Origin: Lachnospiraceae bacterium
GTDB taxonomy: Bacteria > Bacillota > Clostridia > Lachnospirales > Lachnospiraceae
Length of the DNA: 36,315 nt
Direction of reading: 5' to 3'
NCBI GenBank assembly: GCA_017612555.1
Contig: JAGAFR010000081.1
Coordinates: forward strand, 1 to 36,315
Part shown: one piece after another, positions 14,859 through 23,785 of the stretch
How the letters are laid out: every line of letters starts with the position of its first letter
Numbering within the stretch: position 1 is the first letter of the stretch
Made by a program: the position numbers and the translations under genes
Notes under the pieces: generated by a model
Databases searched by the model: none
The model's input: only the letters and a program-made list of their open reading frames with translations
What the model was told of the DNA's origin: nothing

Positions 14859-15863
14859 TTACTGTATCTCTTTAAAGAAACTTACATGCTCCGTTAGTTC
14901 CTTAAAGCTTCTTCTTTGATAAAACCCATATGCCGGCTTATCATTATCCGTTTGCAGAAAAATTCCGGACAATCCACGTTTTTTCACATCTTCTTCTATC
15001 ATCTGCAAAAACCGAGAACCTATTCCCTGCCCCTGCTCATTTGGATCAACAAACAACTCATCCAGATAACACTCTGTTCCCTGCCACCAGTGTTTCACCT
15101 GCCCAATGGAAACTGCACACAACTTCCCTTCTCTCAAAAGACCGTAGTTTAACGGATGATGCCCGGATGATATTTCTTTTATATACTCCTTCAACTGATT
15201 GATGTCACTCCAGTCGTCATTCCAGGGTTCTGTTCCAAATGCTTTTTTATAAAGTTCCGCCATTTCAGGTAAATAGGAAGAATCCAAAACGATAAACCGT
15301 TCCTCCGTCCTTCTCTTATCATCCATGGCATTTTGGGCAGATTGAATCAGCTTAATCGCATCTTTCATTGTTATGCACTTGGCATATCTCCCCGGCCACA
15401 TAAATACATTGTAAAACCTATAGGCTGTTTCCTTATCAAAATAAGGATTATCATAAGTTGAATTTGTATATGCAGGGACAATTATGTTGAACCCTTTTTC
15501 AAATCCGCTTTTTATTGTTGCATCCATACAATAATCTGTTGAAACGCCAATTGTAATAATGTCTTTTTCACCTTTTGATTGCAGATATTCCGTCAAACCC
15601 GTCATAGAATGAAAAGCGCTATTAACATTCTTTTCAAAACACTTTTCTCCATTTTCGGGTGCAAAATCCTCGTATATTTCATAATTATCCCTTAGTTTGT
15701 CCAATTCCGTTCCGGGACCATCATCATGTTGGACATATATGACTTCGACAGAATTATCTCTTGCTGTCGCAATTAACTGTTTTATATTTTTTCTTACCGT
15801 TTCAAACGAATACAACCTTTCGTCAAAGCATCCTTTTTGTGTATCTACAACCAACAATACCAT
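14859..15863 (-). CDS. Isochorismatase-like hydrolase fused to GNAT acetyltransferase
   Basis: A 334-residue two-domain protein. Residues 1-180 are an isochorismatase-like cysteine hydrolase with the family triad D7 (LLVVDTQKG), K78 and C112 (GVSTDYCMDATIKSG). Residues about 190-334 are a GNAT acetyltransferase: EPWNDDWSD, LDELFVDPNEQGQGIGSRF for acetyl-CoA binding, and AYGFYQRRSF. The first domain type hydrolyses amides or vinyl ethers; the second acetylates amines. The pairing hints at processing one nitrogen compound in two steps, but no substrate can be assigned. By eye the gene is more AT-rich than its neighbours, which may mean recent transfer. It has no operon partner. Confidence 0.85.
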   Translation of the reverse strand: MVLLVVDTQKGCFDERLYSFETVRKNIKQLIATARDNSVEVIYVQHDDGPGTELDKLRDNYEIYEDFAPENGEKCFEKNVNSAFHSMTGLTEYLQSKGEKDIITIGVSTDYCMDATIKSGFEKGFNIIVPAYTNSTYDNPYFDKETAYRFYNVFMWPGRYAKCITMKDAIKLIQSAQNAMDDKRRTEERFIVLDSSYLPEMAELYKKAFGTEPWNDDWSDINQLKEYIKEISSGHHPLNYGLLREGKLCAVSIGQVKHWWQGTECYLDELFVDPNEQGQGIGSRFLQMIEEDVKKRGLSGIFLQTDNDKPAYGFYQRRSFKELTEHVSFFKEIQ

Positions 15864-15952
15864 ACATTTCTCCTGATATCTTCAGTACTTAAAACTCAAA
15901 GATAAAATGTCAAATTGTTATTCTTCATTTTATACCGGTCATATATTACGAT

Positions 15953-16363
15953 TTAATGATCTTTCCCAACATATTGCGACTTGCCAAGTCCAAGTATTAC
16001 CCTTCCAAGTCTGTCAAATATCAACAGAAATAGCCCAAATCCAAATCCGTGACCAAATGATTTGGCCAGTTTGAAACTCTGCCTTATCTGAAGAAGTAAT
16101 GCCCAAATTCCCGCAACGAGCGCAGCGATCAAAAAAGGCGTTTCCTGAACAGCGAGACCCACACCCAAAACCACGTTTAAGAACAGAAAGAATACGCCTT
16201 TGTATCCTTTCCAGCAAATATCATACTCATCATAAATATTCAGGATCGGTATAATACTGTGCCATCCTTTCTTTCCGGCTTTTTTGAATAGCATCCAGTC
16301 ACCGATCACCTGCAAAACACAATACACCAGTGAAGCAATAGCACCGACCATCTGTTCATCCAT
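15953..16363 (-). CDS. DUF5684-like membrane protein
   Basis: The ATG at 16363 is chosen because a GGGAGG site lies exactly 10 nt upstream; two earlier in-frame ATGs overlap or crowd that site. The 136-residue product has about four transmembrane helices. Between the first and second is GKKGWHSIIPILNIYDEYDI, the W-x-x-I-I-P-x-x-N-x-Y signature of DUF5684 and related small membrane proteins. The role is unknown. Members sometimes accompany signal peptidases or secreted proteins. It is a single gene with a gap of about 350 nt upstream. Confidence 0.75.
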   Translation of the reverse strand: MDEQMVGAIASLVYCVLQVIGDWMLFKKAGKKGWHSIIPILNIYDEYDICWKGYKGVFFLFLNVVLGVGLAVQETPFLIAALVAGIWALLLQIRQSFKLAKSFGHGFGFGLFLLIFDRLGRVILGLGKSQYVGKDH

Positions 16364-16713
16364 AGTTTTCATTCCTCCCATATTAATACGTCACTTTCAC
16401 TTGTAGTACACTCACGTAGAAATCTTTGTGCAAATTTTTATGTAAACCTGCTGATATTTATGGATTTTGAATCTGTGTTAAAGTATCTCGGCCGTTCAAT
16501 TCTGTTTAGCATAATCTCAAATTGCTCTGATCAGTTCACAAAATGCGCGCAATGGTCGTTGACCGTACCGGTCGCCATGTGTTTTGTCAAATATCTTATA
16601 GCTGAAAATCACAGAAATCCGCCTATTCACCCATTTAAATTGGTCAAATTCTATATTGGCATTATAATTTCAATTTTTGCATTTTTATTTCTCATTTGCC
16701 ATTCTAATTAAAG
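16364..16713. other. Gene-free stretch with a palindrome shared with the XRE promoter region
   Basis: No convincing gene lies here. A plus-strand frame at 16460-16711 lacks a ribosome site and any recognisable product. Positions 16559-16577 repeat 18 of 19 bases of 8155-8173 and include a perfect GACCG-TAC-CGGTC dyad (16561-16573). With the regulator 3'-end copy at 16714, the stretch looks like the flanks of a lost second XRE gene. Confidence 0.45.
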
Positions 16714-16761
16714 AAACGATCTTCCACCTTCGTTCTTTGAACAGTCCGTGGAAGACCGTTT
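16714..16761 (-). terminator. Hairpin repeat copy 3, probable glgA terminator
   Basis: This is the third copy of the 48-nt hairpin, more diverged than copies 1 and 2. Its arms AAACGATCTTCCAC and GTGGAAGACCGTTT pair at 13 of 14 positions. On the minus strand it is followed by TTTCTTTAATT and lies about 40 nt past the glgA stop. In the plus direction the frame still reads NDLPPSFFEQSVEDRLDH, so it derives from an XRE 3' end. It marks the accessory/core boundary. Confidence 0.65.
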
Positions 16762-16799
16762 GGATCACATAAATACTTGTTCAGGAAGTCTGTGTTATG

Positions 16800-18242
16800 T
16801 CAACCAACTAGCCAATCATACAGCTCCTGATACTTAAGTGCACTCACCTGCCACGAGAAGTCTGCAGCCATGGCTCTGTCTACCATCTTGTTCCATTCGC
16901 GCTTCTTGTCGTAATATATGCGCTCTGCGTTCCTGATACACGCGAGCATCTCATGAGCGTTATAGTTCATGAATGAGAATCCGGTTCCCTTGCTCTCGTA
17001 CTCGTTATACGGCTCTACGGTATCCTTAAGTCCTCCGGTCTCACGAACGATAGGAAGAGTACCGTAGTGAAGGGCCATGAGCTGTGACAGACCGCATGGC
17101 TCGAAGAGTGACGGCATCAGAAATGCATCCGATGCAGCATATATCTTGTGTGACAACGCCTCGGAATAGTATATATTAGCCGAGACTTTGTTGGCATATT
17201 TCCAGTCAAAGTGCCTGAACATGTTCTCGTAGCGCTCCTCTCCGGTACCGAGGATCACTATCTGTACGTTATCCTGACACAGTTCATCCATTACATATGC
17301 TATGAGGTCGAATCCCTTCTGGTCGGTAAGACGGCTGACGATACCGATCATCATCTTCTTCTCGTCCTTATCAAGACCGAGTTCCTCCTGGAGAGCCAGC
17401 TTGTTCTTAACCTTCTCTTTACGGAAGTCCTTCGCTGTATAAGGCTTTACTATAAACTTGTCCGTTGTGGGATTGTACTCATCATAATCTATACCGTTTA
17501 CAATGCCGCGAAGATCGTTGCTGCGCGCACGAAGAAGTCCGTCCAGTCCTTCACCGTAGAACGGCATCTTGATCTCTTCAGCATATGTATTTGAAACCGT
17601 CGTGATCGCATCGGCAAAGACAAGACCGCCTTTTAACAGGTTTCCGTCTTTATATGCTTCCAGTTTATCGGGTGTGAAGAAATATCCCGGAAGTCCGGAA
17701 AGCGTCTGAACCGTCTCAACATCCCATACACCCTGGAATTTCAGGTTGTGGATCGTCATGACCGACTTGATGTTGCGGAAGAATTCACCCTCGTGGAAAC
17801 GCTCCTTGAGAAAAACAGGTATAAGTCCCGTCTGCCAGTCATGACAATGTATAAGATCAGGCTGGAACCCGATAACCGGCAGCACTGATAATACCGCTTT
17901 GGAAAAGAAAATGAACTTCTCAAGGTCCCACAGAAGATCACCGTAAGGCTTTGCTCCCGAGAAATAAAATTCATTATCCACAAAGTAGAAAGTAACACCT
18001 TCGTACTCCGTTTTGAACACACCGACATACTTGTTGTCATTGCCGATGTCCATGTAAAATGAATCGATGTACTCAAGCTTATCGGTATATTCCTTGGACA
18101 TACACAGGTATTTAGGAATGATCACGCGTACATCAAAGTACTTCTTATCAAAGCATTTCGGAAGAGATCCGACAACATCCGCAAGTCCTCCCGTCTTGAT
18201 AAAAGGAACGCTCTCGGACGCCGCAAATAATATCTTCTTCAT
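16800..18242 (-). CDS. glgA: Glycogen synthase (ADP-glucose type, GT5)
   Basis: A 480-residue protein, the normal length for bacterial glycogen synthase, which adds glucose from ADP-glucose to a growing alpha-1,4-glucan in the cytoplasm. The N-terminus SVPFIKTGGLADVVGSLPK carries the KTGGL ADP-glucose-binding motif. GIVSRLTDQKGFDLI lies mid-protein, and EPCGLSQLMALHYGTLPIV is the C-terminal donor-site motif. A GGAAGGAGGG site precedes the ATG. It has its own promoter and a hairpin terminator. No other glycogen genes lie in the window, but the next gene upstream encodes a c-di-GMP phosphodiesterase. Confidence 0.97.
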   Translation of the reverse strand: MKKILFAASESVPFIKTGGLADVVGSLPKCFDKKYFDVRVIIPKYLCMSKEYTDKLEYIDSFYMDIGNDNKYVGVFKTEYEGVTFYFVDNEFYFSGAKPYGDLLWDLEKFIFFSKAVLSVLPVIGFQPDLIHCHDWQTGLIPVFLKERFHEGEFFRNIKSVMTIHNLKFQGVWDVETVQTLSGLPGYFFTPDKLEAYKDGNLLKGGLVFADAITTVSNTYAEEIKMPFYGEGLDGLLRARSNDLRGIVNGIDYDEYNPTTDKFIVKPYTAKDFRKEKVKNKLALQEELGLDKDEKKMMIGIVSRLTDQKGFDLIAYVMDELCQDNVQIVILGTGEERYENMFRHFDWKYANKVSANIYYSEALSHKIYAASDAFLMPSLFEPCGLSQLMALHYGTLPIVRETGGLKDTVEPYNEYESKGTGFSFMNYNAHEMLACIRNAERIYYDKKREWNKMVDRAMAADFSWQVSALKYQELYDWLVG

Positions 18243-18274
18243 GAATAACCCTCCTTCCGGATAATCCCCTTATG

Positions 18275-18303
18275 ATTATACATTAGTCAAAGGTCTTGCA
18301 CAA
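18275..18303 (-). promoter_or_regulatory. glgA promoter
   Basis: A perfect TATAAT (18275-18280) on the minus strand lies 17 bp from a weak -35 (TTGTGC, 18298-18303). It sits in the 61-nt gap between the EAL gene and glgA, so glgA can be transcribed on its own. Confidence 0.5.
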
Positions 18304-20406
18304 TCAGATAGTTTGCGGATCGGACAGTTTCTGTTCATATTCATCCTTCGGCATCGGCTTCGCAAAATAGAAACCCTGGATCATGTCACAGCCTTCTTCA
18401 GCGAGAAAATCAACCTGATCCTTTACTTCAACACCTTCCGCAACCGTTCTCATGTCAAGTTTCTTGGCCAGTTTTATGGCCTCGGATACGACTATCTGCC
18501 CTCTACCGTCCTGATCGCCGTTCCTGAAGAACTCCGCATCGAGTTTGAGAACATCGAGAGGCATCTCCTTAAGCGAGTTAAGCGAAGAATACCCCGAACC
18601 AAAATCATCCATGGAAACAGTAAATCCATAGTCTTTCAGTTTCCTGATGGTCGTTATGAGAGCATCCTTGTCGTCAAAGAACGCACTCTCCGTAAGCTCT
18701 ATCTCTACAAGATCATGGGGAGTGCCTGCTTCATCGACTATATCCCTTATCTGCTCGGCAAGGTCAGCTTCAATAAAATGAGCCCGGGATACGTTTACCG
18801 AAACGGGAACGCACGATAATCCCTCATCGATCCATTTCTTCTGATCCTGTGCCACATGCCTGAGCATATAGTGATCGATATTTGTTATAAACCCGTTTTC
18901 TTCAAAAAGCGGTATGAACCTTCCGGGACTTATCAGTCCGTACTGAGGGCTCTTCCACCTGATCAGCGCTTCCGCACCCTTAAGCTCATTGGTACGGGGA
19001 TCGTATTTGGGCTGGTAATATACAAGAAATTCCTCGTTTTCAAGCGCCTTATCCTGATTTTCGACGATATTGTCGATCCATTTCTGCTCTTCGACCATCT
19101 TCTCGTCAAAAAATGCTATGGCCGACTCGTTTCCGCTAAGTGTCGCACGCGCCGCACCCGCATTGCTGTAGGACCGCTCAACATCAACGTTCTCGCGCTT
19201 TTCGGGCCTGCCGTTATCATCCGTCGACTCTCTTATCCTGTCGATCCCTATCCAGTAGTTGAACTTGTGATCACTGTTTATCTTCTCCAGATCCGAGATC
19301 ATTGCTTTGATCCGAGCCTCCAGATCATCCCTGTCGGTATAGGTCATCATGACCGCAAAATGCGCCGCCGAATGATGAGCCGCCAGCTCCTTTGGGTGAT
19401 TGATATGGGTCCGTATCGTCTTATCAATGAGCACCAGCATCCTGTTTCCTTCATCAAGGGAATGGCACACACAGAAGTTCCTGTAATTTGCGAACACGAT
19501 ATCAAGAACGGCGTACTTTTTCGAAGCGTTCTTTTTTTTCTTCAGTTCCTCTTCGGCAAACTTGATGAACCACAGCCAGTTGTAATTCCCTGTGATCTCG
19601 TCCATATAGAACACTTCATTCATTCTCTTCCTTCTGACAAATGCCTTGATCAGGAAAACGATCATAAATACGATCAGGGCTATAGTGAACAGAACGATGA
19701 TACCCGAAAGTATTCCGACAACGGCCATTTCCCTTAAATAGACGGAAAAATCAGACCTGAAGACCATATTTGTACCATTTCCAAGGGGTACCTCTATCCA
19801 GTACGGCACACTGACGAGGGCTTTCCCTATTTCATGCGCGTTCTCAGCCTCCTGCTTGATCTTTGCTAATACCGGACGCACCATTTGCGGATCGATCCTC
19901 ATCATTCCAAACCTGTTGGGTCTTATAACGGGCAGCTGCTTATCCGGATAAACGGTTATCTGACCGTATGATGAAGCGTCTGTATTCATACCCAGATCAA
20001 CACCATGATGCTCCTTCAGTTCCTCCTGCGCTTCTTCCTGTGCCGATGCTGCGATACCCAGAAGGTCTACCGTACCTCCTTTTGAAAGATCGCATGTATT
20101 ATTACCGTGCTCCGATATGATCTTCCCGTTGGCATCTGTGATGATATAATCTCTGTCTCCTATATACATGATCGACATGAGATCTTCCGCTTCGCTTTCT
20201 CCGGACCTGCCGTATACTTCGGCGATCTTTGATGACGTGTCATATTCCGCACGTACTTTTGAGTCGATCATATACATGCAGAAAACAACGAGGGTTGCCG
20301 CAAATGCTGCAAATATGACCGTTCCGAGCAGAAGCAGCGCCACGATAGCCCCCCCTGTAAATGATTTTTTCAGCTTCCTTAACTTTTCTTCCTTAATGTT
20401 TGCCAT
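18304..20406 (-). CDS. Membrane-bound EAL phosphodiesterase with degenerate GGDEF domain
   Basis: The ATG at 20406 has an AAAGGAG site; an ATG nine codons upstream does not. The product is 700 residues. TM1 is about residues 20-47, followed by an external sensor region of about 170 residues and TM2 (about 220-250, GILSGIIVLFTIALIVFMIV). A GGDEF-like domain follows in which the signature site reads SAAHF instead of GGDEF, so it cannot make c-di-GMP. The C-terminal EAL domain keeps its catalytic motifs: EALIRW, SVNVSRAHF, EIELTES, DDFGSGYSSL, KLDAEF and AEGVE. It should hydrolyse c-di-GMP in response to an external signal. It is 35 nt downstream of the gene ending at 20442, probably in the same operon. 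Confidence 0.92.
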   Translation of the reverse strand: MANIKEEKLRKLKKSFTGGAIVALLLLGTVIFAAFAATLVVFCMYMIDSKVRAEYDTSSKIAEVYGRSGESEAEDLMSIMYIGDRDYIITDANGKIISEHGNNTCDLSKGGTVDLLGIAASAQEEAQEELKEHHGVDLGMNTDASSYGQITVYPDKQLPVIRPNRFGMMRIDPQMVRPVLAKIKQEAENAHEIGKALVSVPYWIEVPLGNGTNMVFRSDFSVYLREMAVVGILSGIIVLFTIALIVFMIVFLIKAFVRRKRMNEVFYMDEITGNYNWLWFIKFAEEELKKKKNASKKYAVLDIVFANYRNFCVCHSLDEGNRMLVLIDKTIRTHINHPKELAAHHSAAHFAVMMTYTDRDDLEARIKAMISDLEKINSDHKFNYWIGIDRIRESTDDNGRPEKRENVDVERSYSNAGAARATLSGNESAIAFFDEKMVEEQKWIDNIVENQDKALENEEFLVYYQPKYDPRTNELKGAEALIRWKSPQYGLISPGRFIPLFEENGFITNIDHYMLRHVAQDQKKWIDEGLSCVPVSVNVSRAHFIEADLAEQIRDIVDEAGTPHDLVEIELTESAFFDDKDALITTIRKLKDYGFTVSMDDFGSGYSSLNSLKEMPLDVLKLDAEFFRNGDQDGRGQIVVSEAIKLAKKLDMRTVAEGVEVKDQVDFLAEEGCDMIQGFYFAKPMPKDEYEQKLSDPQTI

Positions 20407-20441
20407 AACGTGCTCCTTTTGCGAAGATTTCACCTGCCCTT

Positions 20442-21662
20442 CTACGGGCTCACACGCTCTACGTCATATGAATTCATGTATGAATCCACCACGTTCTTTT
20501 TTACCCTTTCGGAAAAATACGACGCCGACAGTATCTGCGGCGAGGACAGATCATATGTATAGCTTCCGTCCCCATTTTTGATGATATCGGAAAACCGCAC
20601 GGCCGCGTAAGCTGTCGTCGACACCCCGTCCGCCTGCGAGATCCTCACATCGTATATTATATCAAGATCATTGTATGCAAGCCCCAATTCCCCGGCCTTT
20701 TCGGGAAACACACTCTTAAAATACGAACTGACATAGTTTATCTTTCCGTATGTAAACGTTGCTTTGGAATCAACATATACCGGTACGAGATTGGCCTCGC
20801 AGAAGATACGCACCCCATATTCATTGGCGTCGTTAAAGGCACGTTTACCGGCCTCTACGGCCTCTTTAACAAATCCTTTCGGAAGATTCGCTGCACTCCT
20901 TACGTACTCCGAATCGGCGGCCACAACGTATTCTCTGACACACTGCTCGGAAGGCACCTCAACCGAAAACCCGGATTCCATGCACATTTCTTCCGTAAAC
21001 TGCGCTCTTACGCTGAGCGTATCCCCGTTTGCATATGATCTTTTCGGGTCTTCCAGCACAAACGTCATCTTCCCGATCAGTGGATGTCGGCTTGTATTCT
21101 GAAGTGATACCGTTATACCCGGTGAGATACCTTCATAGGACACCTCAAGACCTTCAAAGACTTCATCAAGCGTGACTGTCTTTGCATCCGCCAGCCCTTC
21201 AACCGTAAAGGTTCCTGTGGAATCCTTGATATCCAGTTTGAGTTTCTTGGCAAGTTTTTCATCACATCGGCCTACGACGTTTATCGTATCACCGTTGGAA
21301 AGCCCGGTAGATCTGGTCACGGAGAACGACAGGCTCTGTCTGAATTTGGCATAATCCGCATCCTCGATATCAGCGGCGTCAAGCCATGATTTTTCATGAT
21401 CCTTCTTTACGCGGGACAACAGTTCATCCACAGCCGCATCATCCGTAAATGCCGTGGCAAACCCGTCGCTGTTAAATCCCGAGAATTCAACTCTTGAAAG
21501 ATCCGAAAGGCTGACCGTAGTGACGGGGAGCGAAGCTGCCGCGATCATAACGATCAGGGTACACAAAACAAACAGCAACGCAAAGATAAGAATGATGATC
21601 CTTCTCCTGCGCCGCCTGACTACACCGACCCTGTGTTTTTTTCTTGCCTTATTACTTCCCAT
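20442..21662 (-). CDS. Membrane-anchored extracellular protein, unknown function
   Basis: The ATG at 21662 overlaps the recN stop by 11 nt, with GAAAG as its ribosome site, so it is probably coupled to recN; an upstream in-frame ATG lies deeper in recN. The product is 406 residues. A very basic N-terminus (KKHRVGVVRRRRRR) is followed by one TM (about residues 22-45, IIILIFALLFVLCTLIVMIA), leaving about 360 residues outside. These are Thr/Ser/Asp-rich and beta-like, with two Ig-like stretches (LSNGDTINVVGRCDE; YANGDTLSVRAQF). No enzyme motif was seen. In spore formers such as Bacillus subtilis, spoIVB follows recN; this protein shows no similarity to it. Confidence 0.7.
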   Translation of the reverse strand: MGSNKARKKHRVGVVRRRRRRIIILIFALLFVLCTLIVMIAAASLPVTTVSLSDLSRVEFSGFNSDGFATAFTDDAAVDELLSRVKKDHEKSWLDAADIEDADYAKFRQSLSFSVTRSTGLSNGDTINVVGRCDEKLAKKLKLDIKDSTGTFTVEGLADAKTVTLDEVFEGLEVSYEGISPGITVSLQNTSRHPLIGKMTFVLEDPKRSYANGDTLSVRAQFTEEMCMESGFSVEVPSEQCVREYVVAADSEYVRSAANLPKGFVKEAVEAGKRAFNDANEYGVRIFCEANLVPVYVDSKATFTYGKINYVSSYFKSVFPEKAGELGLAYNDLDIIYDVRISQADGVSTTAYAAVRFSDIIKNGDGSYTYDLSSPQILSASYFSERVKKNVVDSYMNSYDVERVSP

Positions 21663-23322
21663 AAGCTTTCTTAAGCTCTGCCGCATTGGTCCTGACGGCA
21701 TCCGTTATCGTATCTCCTGCCAGCATCCTGGCTATCTCTTCAACGGAGTCATCATAAGAAAGACGTCTGACGTTGGTTGTCGTATGTCCGTCTTCCACCG
21801 ATTTTTCTATCAGAAAATGCGTAGCCGCATGACTGGCTATCTGAGGCAGATGAGTCACCGCTATGACCTGGTGATCCACAGCTATTTCTGACATCCTGTC
21901 GGCTACAAGCTGCGCTGTCCGGCCGCTGATACCGGTGTCTATCTCATCGAATATAAGCGTACCGATACTGTCCCGCTTCGCAAGGACGGACTTCAGTGCC
22001 AGCATTATCCTTGAAAGCTCTCCCCCGGAGGCAACACTCGTAAGGGGCTTCAGCTGTTCTCCCGGATTGGTCGAGATCATGAATTCGATATCATCATATC
22101 CGTCACGTGTGATATTGTCCTTATCCGAATTCACAACTATCTCAAATCTTGAATCGATAAAGTTAAGATTGTTCAGCGCTGCGACTATGTCTTTCTGAAG
22201 AATGGCCGCTTCCTTATGCCGGATATCCGATACATTGTTGCATATCTTTATCAGTTTATCGTATTCTTCCCGTACTCTTTCCGACAGTTTCTCAAGATAC
22301 GACCCATAATCCGTCATCTTTTCGATCTTTTCGGATTCTTCAAGCAGTCGCTCTTTTATCGATCCGATGGATCCGCCGTACTTCATCTTGAGGTTGTTTA
22401 TGGTATCAAGTCGATCGCTTATCCTTGAAAAATCCTCCGGCGAAAACTCAAGGCTCCTCTCATAATCAGATATGCCTCGAATACAATCGCCGAGAATATC
22501 CTCTGCCGTCACCAGCTGCTCATAGATCGGCTTTGCCTCATCATCCAGTTCGGATACCTGTTTAAGCTGCGACAGAGCATAGCCCATCATGGTTGATGCG
22601 CACTCACCATCAGACGAAAGAGCGTTTACAACACCCCCAAGCATCTCTGCGATCTTCTTTGAGTTGTTCATTCTGGAAAAATCGGATTCAAGCAGTTCAT
22701 CTTCTCCGGATTTAAGATCTGCGGCTTCGATCTCGGCTACCACAAACTTCGCATAATCAAGATCCGCGGAGATCGAATCCCCGGATTCAAGAGCATGCTC
22801 ATACTCTTCTTTGGCATTCTTATAGTCATCGTAGGCGCTGTTAAGTTTACATAACTCTTCATCGAAATCATCCCCGCAAAAGCTGTCCAAAATGAGCCTG
22901 TGATTCTTCTTATGAAGCAGCGACTGGTGTTCATGCTGCCCGTGAATATCGAGAAGATACTCGGCAACATCACGGATATATGAGGCCGGAACGGTCTCTC
23001 CGTTAACCTTGCACGTGGTCCTTCCTCCTGCGATCCTGCGTTGAAGGATTACCTGATCATCGGTTAACATAATATCGAGATCTCTCAGAGCTTTCTTTGT
23101 TTTTTCATCTATGTCACCAAAAACAAGCTCGCAAATGGCATAGTCACTGTCATCTCTTACAATGTCTTTGGGCATTCTCGATCCGAGGGCGAAATTAACC
23201 GAATCTATGATGATCGATTTCCCCGCACCAGTCTCACCCGTCAGGATATTAAGTCCGTCGGTAAGATCGATCTCTATATCATCAATCAATGCTATGTTCT
23301 TGACGTGTATACTCTGCAGCAT
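21652..23322 (-). CDS. recN: DNA repair protein RecN
   Basis: A 556-residue SMC-like ATPase for double-strand break repair, typical in length. The Walker A motif GETGAGKS is at residues 29-36. The C-terminal half has LTSVASGGELSRIMLALKS (ABC signature) and LIFDEIDTGISG (Walker B/D-loop), with a long coiled-coil region between. The start codon overlaps the argR stop by one base (TGATG) with GGAG just before, indicating coupled translation. The argR-recN order is conserved in Firmicutes. Confidence 0.97.
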   Translation of the reverse strand: MLQSIHVKNIALIDDIEIDLTDGLNILTGETGAGKSIIIDSVNFALGSRMPKDIVRDDSDYAICELVFGDIDEKTKKALRDLDIMLTDDQVILQRRIAGGRTTCKVNGETVPASYIRDVAEYLLDIHGQHEHQSLLHKKNHRLILDSFCGDDFDEELCKLNSAYDDYKNAKEEYEHALESGDSISADLDYAKFVVAEIEAADLKSGEDELLESDFSRMNNSKKIAEMLGGVVNALSSDGECASTMMGYALSQLKQVSELDDEAKPIYEQLVTAEDILGDCIRGISDYERSLEFSPEDFSRISDRLDTINNLKMKYGGSIGSIKERLLEESEKIEKMTDYGSYLEKLSERVREEYDKLIKICNNVSDIRHKEAAILQKDIVAALNNLNFIDSRFEIVVNSDKDNITRDGYDDIEFMISTNPGEQLKPLTSVASGGELSRIMLALKSVLAKRDSIGTLIFDEIDTGISGRTAQLVADRMSEIAVDHQVIAVTHLPQIASHAATHFLIEKSVEDGHTTTNVRRLSYDDSVEEIARMLAGDTITDAVRTNAAELKKAYGK

Positions 23323-23783
23323 CAGTTCTCCGGACTTCCTATGAGTTTTTCAAGCGTTTCCGTTACGGCACATACATCAGAATCCGACCTTATCGCACAC
23401 ATGATCGTATCGTCTCCTGCGATGCAGCCGACTATCTTCGGTATTGACAGCGCATCGATGGCTGCGGCTACCGCCATTGCCATTCCCGATACCGTCTTGA
23501 TCACGAGAATGTTCGATGCAGCCTCCATTGACACATAACCGGCACGAAGTATCCCAACCAGTCTGTCCCCGCCAAAGGTCTCCTTGGAAGCAGACGGTGC
23601 ATAACACTGCCTGCCGGAGGATGACGGAACTTTCCGGAGATTCAGCTGTTTGATATCTCTGGAAACGGTTGCCTGGGTCACAGTAAATCCGGCATCTCCG
23701 AGAAGTCTTGCCAGTTCCTCCTGTGTCTCGACCTCTGACGCCTGTATGATCTCCATTATCTTCTGATGTCTGTAATTCTTCAT
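23322..23783 (-). CDS. argR: Arginine repressor ArgR/AhrC
   Basis: A 153-residue regulator of arginine metabolism. The N-terminal winged helix (RHQKIMEIIQASEVETQEEL, then VTQATVSRDIKQLNLRK) binds ARG boxes. The C-terminal hexamerisation and arginine-binding domain is clear from VGCIAGDDTIMCAIRSD, where the GDD residues contact arginine. The gene starts 2 nt after the nadK stop and overlaps recN by one base. It is a standard member of the nadK-argR-recN cluster. Confidence 0.96.
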   Translation of the reverse strand: MKNYRHQKIMEIIQASEVETQEELARLLGDAGFTVTQATVSRDIKQLNLRKVPSSSGRQCYAPSASKETFGGDRLVGILRAGYVSMEAASNILVIKTVSGMAMAVAAAIDALSIPKIVGCIAGDDTIMCAIRSDSDVCAVTETLEKLIGSPEN

Positions 23784-23785
23784 CG

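Noticed and set aside
16460-16711. Plus-strand 83-codon frame with a hydrophobic end
   Set aside because: No ribosome site. The sequence overlaps a palindrome and flanks of a lost regulator gene, and the composition is that of AT-rich non-coding DNA.
18856-19737. Plus-strand 293-codon open frame
   Set aside because: Antisense to the EAL gene; only the minus strand encodes recognisable motifs.
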